Notes: generated by a model not told the origin, from the sequence alone. DNA of 64,000 nucleotides from Corbicula japonica (GCA_038501625.1 JAZAYU010000019.1:7785285-7849284); one strand, 5' to 3'; positions 31,820 through 44,310 are shown, counted from the first letter of the stretch. Program-made: numbers and translations.

Positions 31820-33843
31820 GGAAGTGTCTCCTCGACCGGGCCCGGTCGAGGAGACTCGGAGTCTCCTCGACCGGCTGCCGGTCGAGAAGAATATACACGT
31901 AGGACTGTCTCCTCGACCGGCTCCGGTCTAAACAACGTAAGTGGGTACTTCCGTACAATCGATAATTTTATCGCGTTTTATAATGTTTTTGAAATAAACA
32001 AACTTTCAATATTCAGTTACTTTATGTGTTAAATATACAAAACTACATCATAATTTTGTTTTATGTTACTTTATCAGTTTTCTCAGTTAAACATTTGGAT
32101 TATGGCGTTAGCTTAGTCCGTAAAGGTTAATAAAGAATGAAAAAAATCACATTTAAGAACTCCCATTAGATAATTTTATGATAACTTACAAGTTATTTTT
32201 AAATGAAATAATAAATAAAAAGTTTTCGCTTATTTTCACTTTTACCGTTGTAAAACATATTTTTTTCTCAATACACATACTTTTTGACAGCAACATGTAT
32301 ATGCACGATTACTCAGGCTGATTTCACACAGCCCCGCAGGAAGGGACTTTAGGCTGACCAAAGACCTATATTATATATATAGGTCTCTGGGCTGACAACC
32401 GTCTGTCACAAAATGCCTCAACATACATCTGGATTATTAGCGCATTACTCCAAAAGTGGAAATAAAAGTTGGTCATTATAAGCACGTAGTCTTCATTCAC
32501 AGGTGAATATGTTCTTTAAATCAGTCGGTGGCACAAATACAAAGGGTCTTTATCCACATGTTGTCTTAAATTTCAGTTGGTTGTCAGTGTAGATTGAACT
32601 GTATTTATCCCACTGCCGTCGGACTGATTTTAAGCACAAATTTACATGTGAACAAAGAAAACGTGTCTTCAAATACCACTTTTGAATTGTCCCTTGAATG
32701 TTCTTATAAGACATGTTTAACGGTGCATCAAACTTAAATGAAAATCTTTTATTTCGAGAAAAGGATGAACACGTGACATAAATATGTGAGTATAACACTT
32801 AAACTTCATTCAAGAAACTAAAAATGTGACACATGAATACTAAACAGTTTTGGTACCTAAAACGACTTATTTCCCGGCAATTTACGTGTTTTGATTGTAT
32901 TATATAGTGCAAACCTTTAATATAATTTCGGCTTGCAATCGAGCATTTTAATAGTAATGGGTGGTCCCCGCATATGACAAAATTTTATAAGGTACATACC
33001 TCATTTGTTTTTGTTTTTCATCGCCGTATGATTTAAATTTCCTTCCGCCGTTAATACAACTGAAAGTTAGTTCGCTAAACTTAATTTCCTCATTAAAGTT
33101 TTTTCTTTGGTGCCCGCGCTTTGGCTGCAGCAACTGATCTTGAATCTCTTTTGTACAACTGCATATTGTCTTGTTTTTGGTATTTGACAATTTTTACTTT
33201 CAAACTATCATAATCCGGAAAAGTTTCTCCAATTTGAAATTTGATAGACATTTTGAAACTGTTGAATGAAAATTCTGGGGGAAAACTTTAGCACAAATAA
33301 CATATTCCGACATCCATGTTTATTATTCCACTTAAAAACACGACTCCAATCTAGAATCAACACAGAATAATTCTGACAATATAAAACGGTTCTTTAATTT
33401 TAATAAGGACCAAATGATAGAGACATATCTGTTGTATTTGAGTAACAACAAACAATAGTCCAATTACCAGCCCTGTGAACGGCGGCATTTAACAAAGTTG
33501 CTGCGATATATTTAACTGCAAACTGAGTAGATCAATTAATATTGATAGTTTTACAAGTTTTAATTGTCGAAACATCAGAGGGCAAGCAAATGGTGCTACT
33601 ATTACTTCCATTATTATTTCACATTTGAAAGCATTTTTACATAAAAGAAACAAACATTTTTACCAAACTTCCCCATTTTTGCGTCCGATGTTCAGGTTTA
33701 ACACAATTTATTATCAATCATTTATTCTTGAACCGGTCGAGGAGACAGTCCTACCTGTATTTTCTCCTAGACCGGAGCCGGTCGAGGAGACAGTCCTACG
33801 TGTATATTCTCCTCGACCGGCAGCCGGTCGAGGAGACACTTCC
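31820..33843. mobile_element. 2.0-kb MULE-like element with palindromic inverted ends and 9-bp target duplication
   Basis: The ends are inverted repeats of about 110 bp starting GGAAGTGTCTCCTCGACCGG, built from repeated palindromes of the form CTCCTCGACCGG-NN-CCGGTCGAGGAG and a shared GAATATACACGTAGGACTGT. The exact direct repeat TTACAAATA flanks both sides (31811-31819 and 33844-33852). A 9-bp duplication and long inverted ends are the mark of Mutator-like (MULE) elements. On the minus strand inside lies a ZSWIM3-type first exon. The rest of a transposase is not visible, so this is an internally deleted copy. A 25-bp palindrome AGACCTATATTATATATATA-type lies near 32360-32385. Confidence 0.88.
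32990..33252 (-). pseudogene. ZSWIM3-type N-terminal exon, frameshifted, inside the MULE-like element
   Basis: From an ATG in good context (TTCAAAATGTCT, near 33252) the frame reads MSIKFQIGETFPDYDSLKVK, then YQKQDNMQLYKRDSRSVAAA and KARAPKK. A run of six A shifts the frame by one; the other frame continues NFNEEIKFSELTFSCINGGR and KFKSYGDEKQKQ. This order (F-x-I/V-G-x-x-F, KRDSR, CIxGGxKFKS) is how the N-terminal domain of ZSWIM3-like proteins reads. It ends at a GTATGT donor at 32992-32990. ZSWIM1/3 proteins carry an RNase H-like fold and a SWIM zinc finger as in MULE transposases. Those downstream parts are absent here. The one-base slip could also be a sequencing error in a homopolymer. 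Confidence 0.75.
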
Positions 33844-33852
33844 TTACAAATA

Positions 33853-35254
33853 TATGAAAATAAGACCCAACAAATGCAGGGTCAGATGCAAGACTTCCAG
33901 AAAGGCCTTTCGTTTTGGGCAGTTTTGTGGTAGTGACATGGAATTTTCCATACTTCTGGCTAAAATCCTCATGAAAATTAAATATTGCTGATCCTTCCGT
34001 AAGTTACCCCCACCACCACCCAGCTCGAGATCCGGTCTTGTCATTATTAACATGAGACAACAAAGGGTATGTTGAATTGTTGCAATCATTTAATTAAAGA
34101 AAATAACAAAGTTGTCGTGTTTCTTCTTTGAAGTAGCAACACACATAGTCATGGTTTGCATCATTAAATGACCAAACCGAAAACAAAGAAATCGTTGGTT
34201 TAATTTAGGCTTTGAGTTTTGGACCACGTATCTGAATAAACCTCAAAGATATTACCCTAAACCGAGCAGCTGTTGTTCTTTTGCGTAAATCATCCAGGAA
34301 AGGTAAAACGTACCGATGTGTCGGAGCGTGCATATGTTGCATGCTATTATTATTCATGATAAGTCTTACTTAAAATATATAAATTGATGTTCGTATTGAT
34401 CACTATTTTTTTTACTTTTCCTATATCACTATGTGGGTACACACTTAGACGGCATTATGCCTATTCCCCACCGTCGGCACATACGTAGGCGAGATTATTC
34501 CTAACTGTCGGCACTCACATAGACGGAATTATGCCTATTTCCCTCCGTCGGCACACACATAGAAAGGGTTAGGTCAATGCCTATTTCCCACCGTCGCCAC
34601 CAATATGTAGACGGGATTATAGAAGATAAGCAGGATGACATTGTATGTATGGTCGTAAAGAAACGAATTTTTCTGCAACCATTTTACTAGAGTTAACGCC
34701 CTTTGTTGATTTCAGTTATCAAATTTGTGTAGCCCAAACTCCTTATTAATTATCTTTCAAACGTTCGATCAAGCAAGATGAGTAGATAACCTTAAAATAA
34801 AAAAATATTATGCGACCATATTACACAGTTGACCATTTCTTGATAAAACTTTGTGGCACAAACTCCTTATTTATTATCCGTCAGATTAATTTCCAAATTG
34901 CACAACTGATCAGGAAGGAAACATGGGTGGATGTAATGAAAATACTTTTTCTGCATATACATAACCAGAATTATGTCAGCATTAAAATTTTGTGGCGCGA
35001 ACGCGTAATTTACTCTGGCCAATTTCTTTTAGATGCTCAGGATATGTAGATATCCGTAAAGAATAGATTTTTCTGCAACCATTTTACCAGAGTTAGGCCT
35101 TTTGTTAATTTCTTTAATAATATTTTTCGTCGCAAACAGGTCCGAACGGTTCACTGTCTTGCGGATTTTGTTCAAATTTACTCAGACGGTCGGGTATTTA
35201 TACTAGAGTTATGGCCCTTTGTAACTTTAGTATAAATACATCTTGAATCTTGTA
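33853..35254. other. Gene-free stretch with tandem and interspersed repeats
   Basis: Contains a degenerate 34-46 bp tandem repeat at 34430-34616 (CCGTCGGCACACACATAGAC type). Two copies of TTTTTCTGCAACCATTTTAC followed by AGAGTTA lie at about 34668 and 35069, part of a diverged interspersed repeat. No coding exon seen. Confidence 0.55.
34430..34616. repeat. Irregular tandem repeat
   Basis: Four to five units of about 34-46 bp built from ATGCCTATTTCCCACCGTCG and GCACACACATAGACGG, with indels between units. Confidence 0.8.
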
Positions 35255-35286
35255 TGGGCGGCCAACACCGCCAAAAATGAATAATT
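35253..35286 (-). repeat. 30-bp end sequence TGGGCGGCCAACACCGCC, left copy
   Basis: TATGGGCGGCCAACACCGCC followed by AAAAATGAATAA is the exact reverse complement of 43224-43255. A third copy lies at 50007-50037. TA sits at the outer edge of all three. Confidence 0.8.
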
Positions 35287-36079
35287 TGCTTTAATTCAAT
35301 CATACCACAAACACATCGGGGAACAAATCCTTTAAACTCGAACGAAAATGTTGCAAAGCAAGACTTTAATTGTAAAAACAAAGCAATTTCTGCTTCAATT
35401 CGGTAATGGATAAAACCCGGTACGTGAAATACCTCAATCTTGCTTTCGGTCTTTCCGTTAAAAAACGGTGTTACATAATTTAAGAATATCTGCGTCTGTA
35501 TCAATTTATTCATTTTTACACAACATTAAACGTCAACCACGAAACAATGTCATAGAAAACACATAAATAATCAACACAAAGTTTTCCTGAAATCCGATTT
35601 CAGGGTTAACGTTGAATGGCATGTATCTGACTTCAGGGTTAACAACTGAAAATTAAATCGGACTTTCCAGTTAACCATTTTCACTCACCTTGTCAGCTTT
35701 AAAACGCTGTTGACGTTTTGAAACACAAAATTAGTGAGTGAAAATTGGCCAGACTACAGATAAATGATGGTTGTGTATGTTTCTGTTACTAAATTCGTTG
35801 CAATCGCGGGATGAAAAGTGATTTTCTTCGTCAAACACAAAAATTCACAGGAAACTCACTTTACACAGAGTTTTCTTCCAAGATATAAAACTTTTGCACT
35901 CGAAAAATATATGCCAAGATTCGCTGTTCTCTTCTGAAACAATACTTACCAGTTCCCAATAGAAACTTTGGCTTAACGTGCAAAAAATATGAATTAAACT
36001 CACCTAGTGTTCACTTCTTTTATTTTTCGTAATCTGTTTTCGAGTTAACAATCGGTTTTCCAGTTAACGGGTTGAACGT

Positions 36080-39000
36080 TGTGTATATGATATCCCAGTC
36101 TTGCTTAGTGGGTGGGTGGAGGGTGTTGGGATGACCAGATTGCACAGGTTTTAGGGGTAATTAGGTAGTTTTGGGGGGTCAGCAGTGCATATGCAATGTT
36201 TCTATGCAATTCTGAGTGAGTTTGGGCAGTTTTGAAATTTCATGATTTTTCACGAAAATTCGACAGATCCGCGGTCATGAAAAAATTGCGATTTTGAGCA
36301 AAATTTCAGCGTCAAGAATTTTGGCCGGGAGGTGACCCATTTTCAAGCTGGTGTCACCCCGATCACGAAAAGGTATCATATGACCCAGTTTCGAGCTCAT
36401 TGATATCCCTATATGATATCCCAGTCTTGCTTAGTGGGTTTGTTTGTTTGTTTGGGGTTTAACGCCTGGTTTCAACACCTTTCTGGTTATATCCCGGCGG
36501 TCAGTCCACCTAACCGGTGTTCCTGGATCTCTAACCAGTACTAACCAATTTCTCCGCAAGCGACTGACTGCTTCCTCACTTGAATCAGAGGTGAGGGACA
36601 AATGACTCTCCGACGCAATGTCCGAGTTCAATTCTCACGGAGAAAATTTTTCCCGCCTCGGCTGGGGATCGAACTCACGACCCCTGGATTGACAGTCCGA
36701 TGTGCTTTGTGGGTGGGTGGGGGTGTTGGGATGACCAGATTGCACAGGTTTTAGGGGTAATTAGGTAGTTTTGGGGGGTCAGCAGTGCATATGCAATGTT
36801 TCTATGCAATTCTGAGTGAGTTTGGGCAGTTTTGAAATTTCATGATTTTTCGCGAAAATTCGACAGGTTCGCGGTCATGAAAAAATTGCGATTTTGAGCA
36901 AAATTTCAGCGTCAAGAATTTTGGCCAGGACGTGACCCATTTTCAAGCTGGTGTCACCCTGATCACGAAAAGGTATCATATGACCCAGTTTTAAGCTCAT
37001 TTATATCCCTATATGATATCCCAGTCTTGCTTAGTGGGTGGGTGGGGGTGTTGGGATGACCAGATTGCACAGTTTTTAGGGGTAATTAGGTAGTTTTGGG
37101 GGGTCAGCAGTGCATATGCAATGTTTCAATGCAATTCTGAGTGAGTTTGGGCAGTTTTGAAATTTCATGATTTTTCGCAAAAATTCGACAGGTCCACGGT
37201 CAAAAAAATGCGATTTTGAGCAAAATTTCAGCGTCAAGAATTTTGGCCGGGAGGTGACCCATTTTCAAGCTGGTGTCACCCCGATCATGAGAAGGTATAT
37301 GACCAAGTTTTGAGCTCATTGATATCCCTATATGATATCCCAGTCTTGCTTAGTGTGTGGGTGGGGGGTGTTGGAATGACCAGATTGCACAGTTTTTAGG
37401 GGTAATTAGGTAGTTTTGGGGGGTCAGCAGTGCATATGCAATGTTTCTATGCAATTCTGAGTGAGTTTGGGCAGTTTTGAATTTCATGATTTTTCACGAA
37501 AATTCGACAGGTCCGCGGTCATGAAAAAATTGAGATTTTGAGCAAAATTTCAGCGTCAAGAATTTTAGCCGGGAGGTGACCCATTTTCAAGCTGGTATCA
37601 CCCCGATCACGAAAAGGTATCATATGACCCAGTTTTGAGCTCATTGATATCCCTATATGATATCACAGTCTTGCTTAGTGGGTGGGTGGGGGGTGTTGGG
37701 ATGACCAGATTGCACAGGTTTTAGGGGTAATTAGGTAGTTTTGGGGGGTCAGCAGTGCATATGCAATGTTTCTATGCAATTCTGAGTGAGTTTGGGCAGT
37801 TTTGAAATTTCATGATTTTTCGCGAAAATTCGACAGGTTCGCGGTCATGAAAAAATTGCGATTTTGAGCAAAATTTCAGCGTCAAGAATTTTGGCCAGGA
37901 CGTGACCCATTTTCAAGCTGGTGTCACCCTGATCACGAAAAGGTATCATATGACCCAGTTTTGAGCTCATTGATATCCCTATATGATATCCCAGTCTTGC
38001 TTAGTGGGTGGGTGGGGGTGTTGGGAGGACCAGATTGCACAGTTTTCAGGGGTAATTAGGTAGTTTTGGGGGGTCAGCAGTGCATATGCAATGTTTCAAT
38101 GCAATTCTGAGTGAGTTTGGGCAGTTTTGAAATTTCATGAATTTTCGGAAAAATTCGACAGGTCCACGGTCAAAAAAAATTGCGATTTTCAGCAAAATTT
38201 CGGCGTCAAGAATTTTGGCCGGGAGGTGACCCATTTTCAAGCTGGTGTCACCCCGATCATGAGAAGGTATATGACCCAGTTTTGAGCTCATTGATATCCC
38301 TATATGATACCCCAGTCTTGCTTAGTGGGTGGGTGGGGGTGTTGGGATGACCAGATTGCACAGTTTTTAGGGGTAATTAGGTAGTTTTTGGGGGTCAGCA
38401 GTGCATATGCAATGTTTCTATGCAATTCTGAGTGAGTTTGGGCAGTTTTGAAATTTCATGATTTTTTGCGAAAATTCGACAGGGTCCCGGTCATGAAAAA
38501 ATTGCGATTTTGAGCAAAATTTCAGCGTCAAGAATTTTGGCCGGGAGGTGACCTATTTTCAACCCGGTGTCACCCCGATCACGAAAAGGTATCACATGAC
38601 CCAGTTTTGAGCTCATTGATATCCCTATATGATATCCCAGTCTTGCTTAGTGGGTGGGTGGGGGTGTTGGGATGACCAGATTGCAGTTTTAGGGGTAATT
38701 AGGTAGTTTTGGGGGGTCAGCAGTGCATATGCAATGTTTCTATGCAATTCTGAGTGAGTTTGGGCAGTTATGAAATTTCATGATTTTTCGCGAAAATTCA
38801 ACAGGTCCGCGGTCATGAAAAAATTGCGATTTTGAGCAAAATTTTAGTGTCAAGAATTTTGGCCGGGAGGTGACTCATTTTCAAGCTGGTGTCAACCCGA
38901 TCACGAAAAGGTATCATATAACCCAGTTTTGACCTCATTGATATCCCTATATGATATCCCAGTCTTGCTTAGTGGGTGGGTGGGGGTGGGGGATGACCAG

Positions 39001-39085
39001 ATTGCACAGGGGAAATTAGGTAGTTGGGGGGGGGGGGGGGTCAGCAGTGCATATGCAATGTTTCTATGCAATTCTGAGTGTATTT
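36080..39085. repeat. Satellite array of about 323-bp monomers with trimeric higher-order pattern
   Basis: CAGTCTTGCTTAGTG recurs at 36096, 36422, 37022, 37341, 37666, 37992, 38313, 38638 and 38960, giving monomers of 319-326 bp once the SINE is removed. Diagnostic variants repeat every third monomer: GGCCAGGACGTGACC and CCCTGATCACG in units 2 and 5; GTCCACGGTCAAAAAAA and GATCATGAGAAGGTATATGA in units 3 and 6. Units 2-5, 3-6 and 4-7 are each about 970 bp apart. The last unit is cut off at about 39080. Open frames inside are accidental. Confidence 0.95.
36437..36706 (-). mobile_element. tRNA-derived SINE inserted in the satellite
   Basis: On the minus strand the head carries box B-like GGGGTCGTGAGTTCGATCCC; the opposite end has GGGGTTTAACGCC and a (TTTG)n tail, a design widespread in molluscan SINEs. 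It interrupts satellite unit 2; the flanking GTGGGT is repeated on both sides, consistent with target duplication. Confidence 0.85.
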
Positions 39086-42000
39086 GCATAACGTCTTCGA
39101 CCAGTGAACATTATTACATAATGTACACTGTTCTGTACAACTTAATCACATAAATATTTCTTTCACCTACACTGCTACTACACGCGTAACTCCGGTCCCT
39201 ACAATAATACCGAGAAAGTAAGGTGCGCGAATTCCGGTGAGCGAGGTGCCTTTGCGAATTCAGCAATAACACGGTCGGTTATGTCAATTTTAGCAGGATT
39301 TTAGGACCTCGACAAACATTGCACAAAAAAGCTAATAGTTCGACCTTAATAAGCAGGGGCGGATCCAGAATTTCAGCAAGGGGGTTCAACTCGGCGAGTC
39401 GTATTTTCAACAGCGGCAATTTGTAACTGAGCTCATCAGTCCTTCGGACACTTCCAGGGTTCTCAATAAATAATGTTTGTAAGAGGCCCCAATAAATTAT
39501 AAGAGGCCTAACTAATCTAGGGCGGTCCGCAGGCCTGCTCCTCCGGAAAATTTTCAAAATTTATATTAGTCCTGCATTCTGAGTTATTTTGTGGAATTTT
39601 ATAGCAGTTTTTTAACAACTACTTCATATTTGATTTTAATTATTTCCTTGTGATCAGTAGTGATGCAATTATAAGCACTCAGATCCAAATACTCTGCCTC
39701 ATTATCTAAGTCTAGATATGCGACGTGCAATGTTTCAAGTCAAGAAGTTCTTAATTAGAGAAAAAAAACTATTCGAAATGGCTAAGTTCAGCGTTCCCAG
39801 TTTCGAGTCAATACTTTCGCCAGTTGGAAAACGTTATGAACGTTAATGTGCCGAGTCCACCTGCAACACATAAAGTTCATTCTTATTTAGAATGAACTTT
39901 ATGTGTTGCAGGTGGTTTCTTTGAACTCGTCGGATTCGCCGAGATTTACTCATTATCCCTCGAAGAAAAAATAAAGCGTAAAAATCATTCTAAGAAGACA
40001 TCACCTACCTTGTTAATGATGAATTTGATCAAGCACCTCGCTCACAGGAATACGCACATCTCATTTAATCGGTAGCACCTTCGGGACAGGAGGTGCGCAT
40101 TATAGAGTAGCAGTGATCTATTCATTTCGGTCGATAACAACTGCAACCTACATGATGATGCTTTTAAATTACCTCTCAAATTTGTACCTATCTAAGGCTT
40201 AGGCCTATCTGTCGTCTCTCTGAAACCTGTGGGGTAGTTTAGGACTATACCCCGTGGACAGTTTGAACACATAAACAACAACACCCCAGTACCATATATC
40301 TCTCCCTTTATGCCTATATTATGTGTTTTTATATAGGCATAACTGGTCCAAATTAAGGATCTTATAATGTATGTCGTTTCATTGGACATGACTTAAAGAA
40401 ATTCACTAACCTTTATTTCATTCCGTTTTGTCTTTATTTCATTCCGTTTCGTGTCCAACAGAAAAGTCGCTTAACGATTGACAAAGCGCCTGGTTCCAAC
40501 TTTAGGCGTCTGATTCCAAGGCTTAGGCCTATCTGTCGTCTCTCTGACAGCTGTGATATGTAGTTAAGGCCTATACCCCGTGTACAGTTTGGACACATAA
40601 AGCGTAGGTTTGCCTCTAAATGGGAATATAATCAGCCAGATGCCAAGTAACCTTTCTAGGAAATTCTTTATGATTTTAAAGGAATTTCGTGAGAAGAAGG
40701 TGCCTCTAAACGGCATCCACTTAAGAAGGAAGCCCGCTCTCAGATGTTTTGCCTGTTGACGCAAAATTGCGATTGTTCACATTAGCAAAACGAAACCACA
40801 ATATCAAACCTCTCTTATGCTTGATGCATTTAATTTCGTTACCAATTATAAGAAATATGCTTATTAGTAGTCACAATGTTTTGTTTGCATCCGCATAAAA
40901 TTATTTAAATTAACAAATTCGATTTTTGCGAAAGTAAAATACTAATATAATGCGAGAACTGTATCAAACCGATAAACATTCACTAACATTGATTATCCAG
41001 CAGATGTCTAAACTCGTAAAGAAAGCTATGAATAGATTGCGTTTAAAAATAGCAATTGTTGCTGATAGATAGTAAACAAACGTTCTGCAACCGAGACGAT
41101 ATACTTCTGGCTTAAATGCAGAAAAAAAAACCGTTCATGCTATGGTAAAAGTGGGAGTTTAATGTGTCTCTAAGTTCGTTCTAAATCTAATATTTTAATG
41201 GCTTGACCCAACAGTAAATTCGGAAAGTGATGAAATGCTAAAGTGGAAGTCTATTAGACTCTATCTCAGTTGTTAACATCAGTTTAAAATCAGCTTGATT
41301 GCTGAAGTAGAGATGTCCAAAGCAGTGAAACGGTCAAGAAATCTCTCGGAATTGAATTAGTGGTCTATAGCCTAAACAGTCACGTGCTCCTCCATGGTCT
41401 ATCTCAATTCGTTATACCAATATACACGTAGTCTAGATCATCTAGACGTTCAGTCATTGATCAGTGTAACCGTCTGACCGAGAGGTGGCGCTTTGTATGG
41501 TAAACAAATCCAAAATAAATCGTGATTTCTAATGAAATTTGCTAACAGTTCTTTAACCGTATTTCTCCCACACTGGGCAAAGTGAACTTTAGATAATATA
41601 ATATCGAGCTACAAAATCAGCATATGGTTTATGAAACAAAGGACGTTTTAATTCTTGCCTACCCCATTTTACATCAATGAATGCAAATATATGGTACGCC
41701 GTTGCTGCCTCTTCGTGATAATAGTTTTAGACTGTCACGTTGTATTTTATGGCAGTTGTCATTGTACGGTTATTGATAAAAAGGAAAGAATATAAACATC
41801 TCTCTAACGGAAAAGATGCAGTTCCGTCAAACTTTGCATCATTAAATCTTATTATGTATGTTTATTATTTATACGTTAAGAAAAGTTAGAACAGTACAAA
41901 AATAGATTGACCTAAAAATCCCTTAATTCTGCAGCCAAACACAAAAACAAGGCAACACTAAACATCAATTTAAAATCCTTCCTGAGTAATTACTTACTAA

Positions 42001-43223
42001 CAACAATATCTAAGATCATCTTGTCTAATACATGTATACAGTAAAAGGTATTTGTAAAAGTGTGTTTTGGCCGTTTATTTCATGATTGCGAAAATCGATG
42101 ACAAGAAATTGTTGATTTCTCTCTGTATAATTAAAAGTTCTTTTAAAGAATCTTGGATATTGTCAATATCATTTTGATCATGTGGGCATTTGAACTTTTC
42201 TCTTTTGCGATTTTTTTTTGTTTTTGCGTTTGATTGCAAATAGAATTTTAGGGATTTTCAAGCTTTATCTTTCTTTACTGTTCTTAATTGTTTTAACACT
42301 AATGTCTTTTCGTAACTTGGAAATTATTGACTTTTTAAAAATTAAATCTAAGTGATTTCACTGTTAAATGTTTCTAAGGTCGCCATTAGGGTGTGCCAAG
42401 AATTTGAAGTTATCTTAAGAATTTCAAAAAATGGTTGTAGGGCAAAGTTTTTCAGTTCAGACGTAGGGTCCAAATTTAGAGAAAAAAATATGATCTTATT
42501 GAAATGATTTCATTCTAAAATATTTCTAAGGTTGAATAAGGTAACTATTGTGCTTGCAACATCTGTATAAACTTTTTATCTGATCTCGTTTTCAGAACCC
42601 AGCTTACTTGAACACGCATGTGGGCGCAATAATACAGTTAAAAATGCTGGCAGGACGACAGTCTAAAAAACAATTTTCACAAGACAACAACGGCGTTCCA
42701 TACTAATGTCCTAATTACAAGCCTCGTTTTGGAGTGTCTGGTTTTTTAACGAACAGTGTCTTCAGACGTACCGATCGACTTTGCGAAATCAGAGCGTCTG
42801 AATGATTGAGACTAATATACACGGCGCTCATGCGCCATGTAATAAAGCTTGCTTTATAAATGAGTTCCATCAGCTTAAACGACATTGAATCATATTGGAT
42901 TGTGAAGCATTGCTTTAAATGAAATGATATCGGGTGAGAAGGGATTTTCTATAATTGAATGTTTTGCTTCATAGTTTTAAAAGATATTATACTGAATTAA
43001 AACACAAAGATACTTGTTTTGAATTATTATATTCTGTTTTGAATAACCTCCCTTCGAATTAAATGACATTGTGCACTTGTTTGAATGGATTGATTGGCAG
43101 TTTGTCGGACTGAACAAAGTTTTGCCCCGAATTAATTGAAAATGCATCAAATTCAGTTAAATGGTCCGATAAGTTGAATGAGTTTGGTCTAAATTATGCC
43201 AAAATTCTTTTAATTAAATTAAC
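39081..43223. other. Gene-free AT-rich stretch
   Basis: No exon with supporting splice logic was found. A perfect hairpin lies at 39858-39914. A duplicated phrase (CTTAGGCCTATCTGTCGTCT, then CTGTG and TAG) occurs at about 40197 and 40521. The rest is AT-rich. Confidence 0.5.
39858..39914. repeat. 57-bp perfect hairpin
   Basis: CACCTGCAACACATAAAGTT and five further bases form a 25-bp stem without mismatch and a loop of about 7 bp. A pre-miRNA would usually show bulges and longer flanks, so a fold-back remnant is more likely. Confidence 0.85.
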
Positions 43224-43255
43224 TTATTCATTTTTGGCGGTGTTGGCCGCCCATA
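43224..43255 (+). repeat. 30-bp end sequence, right copy
   Basis: TTATTCATTTTTGGCGGTGT then TGGCCGCCCATA, exact reverse complement of 35253-35284 and near-identical to 50007-50037. Confidence 0.8.
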
Positions 43256-43257
43256 CT

Positions 43258-43400
43258 CGTACACTCCACAGCGAGCGCGCAGAGGTCGCATTGCGAACGC
43301 TGTAGTTGTCAGTGACGCTTTCACGAAGATTGTAGGTGTCACTGCGTCTCAATCGCGCTTTTGCAGCGCATCTGTAGGCGGCAGTAAACGTTTTTTCTGA
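43258..43400. repeat. CpG-rich cassette repeat
   Basis: Dense CpG text such as GCATTGCGAACGCTGTAGTT, GTCAGTGACGCTTTCACGAA and CAATCGCGCTTTTGCAGCGC. Related wording in the other orientation occurs at 50930-51280. Origin unknown. Confidence 0.55.
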
Positions 43401-43869
43401 TATATCGCAAAACCGAAGAATCACAGCCGACACGACAAGTCCACTTGCTCCCTACTAGCACGTACCTGAAACAGAAAGGGCACATAACTGACATCCCAAT
43501 GACATTCAGTTTATGAAAACAAAGCAAAATTATATTCAAAACATATCACTTGATTTTTAAGCACCATTAACTTTCAAATTCTGGATGCGAAAACTGGTCG
43601 GCCGACGAGGCAAAATTTCAAACATTCATCAGTTCACAGCTTTCTTATTGCCAACAACCAAAATAAATGCTTGCCACTCACACATGGTAAAATCCCTACT
43701 GTTTCATTAAATCATACTCAAAATATACCATAACCATCAAGATTTTCCACTACTCACACTTGTTTGTATGCCCCTTGAGAATTGCAAGTTAAACTGAAGG
43801 CAGAGCCAGAAATGTATTAGTTTCGCGTTTCCAAGCACCTGCCTCACAGGTGTAAGACCTGTAAATAGA

Positions 43870-44310
43870 ATTCCCTATATAAACTATAGTAAACATGACA
43901 TGTTTCAAAAGGCTGGCAATCATAGCTGGTACCATTTGAATAAGGGCTAACTTACATGCTTTTGAAGCTAAGTGTTTCTACTGTCCATTTCCAGCAAGAA
44001 AAGTAGGGGTCATGTATCAATTAACAGAGATTTGACACATTGAAACCGGTGTTCTGTTTTTTTCACTTCTGTGTGAACTTTAAAACTGTTTTACATATGC
44101 CGTCCTAAAACCAGGACCTTTTTTCATATACTGCATTTCCAAACATAAATTTGCTTTCAGTGTGTCAGTTAAAGGATCTCATTTACTTAACATGTTCCTT
44201 TCAGGCCATACTAGCCATTTAATGCCCCCAAAAGGGACTATATAGTGTCAGCCATTGTCTGACTAGCCCGAGTAGGAACATCCGGTGACTATTTACAAGT
44301 AATTAGCCTT
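43870..44310 (+). repeat. 440-bp interspersed repeat, copy 1
   Basis: Starts TTCCCTATATAAACTATAGT and ends ACAAGTAATTAGCCTT. A highly similar copy in the same orientation lies at 52790-53250. No frame or terminal repeats are visible. Confidence 0.9.

Noticed and set aside
34018..34050. Possible splice acceptor and exon near CCACCACCACCCAGCTCGAG
   Set aside because: No frame or donor connects it to any gene.
36080..39085. Possible CRISPR-like array
   Set aside because: Units are about 323 bp with no short repeat-spacer pattern, in eukaryotic DNA; it is a satellite.
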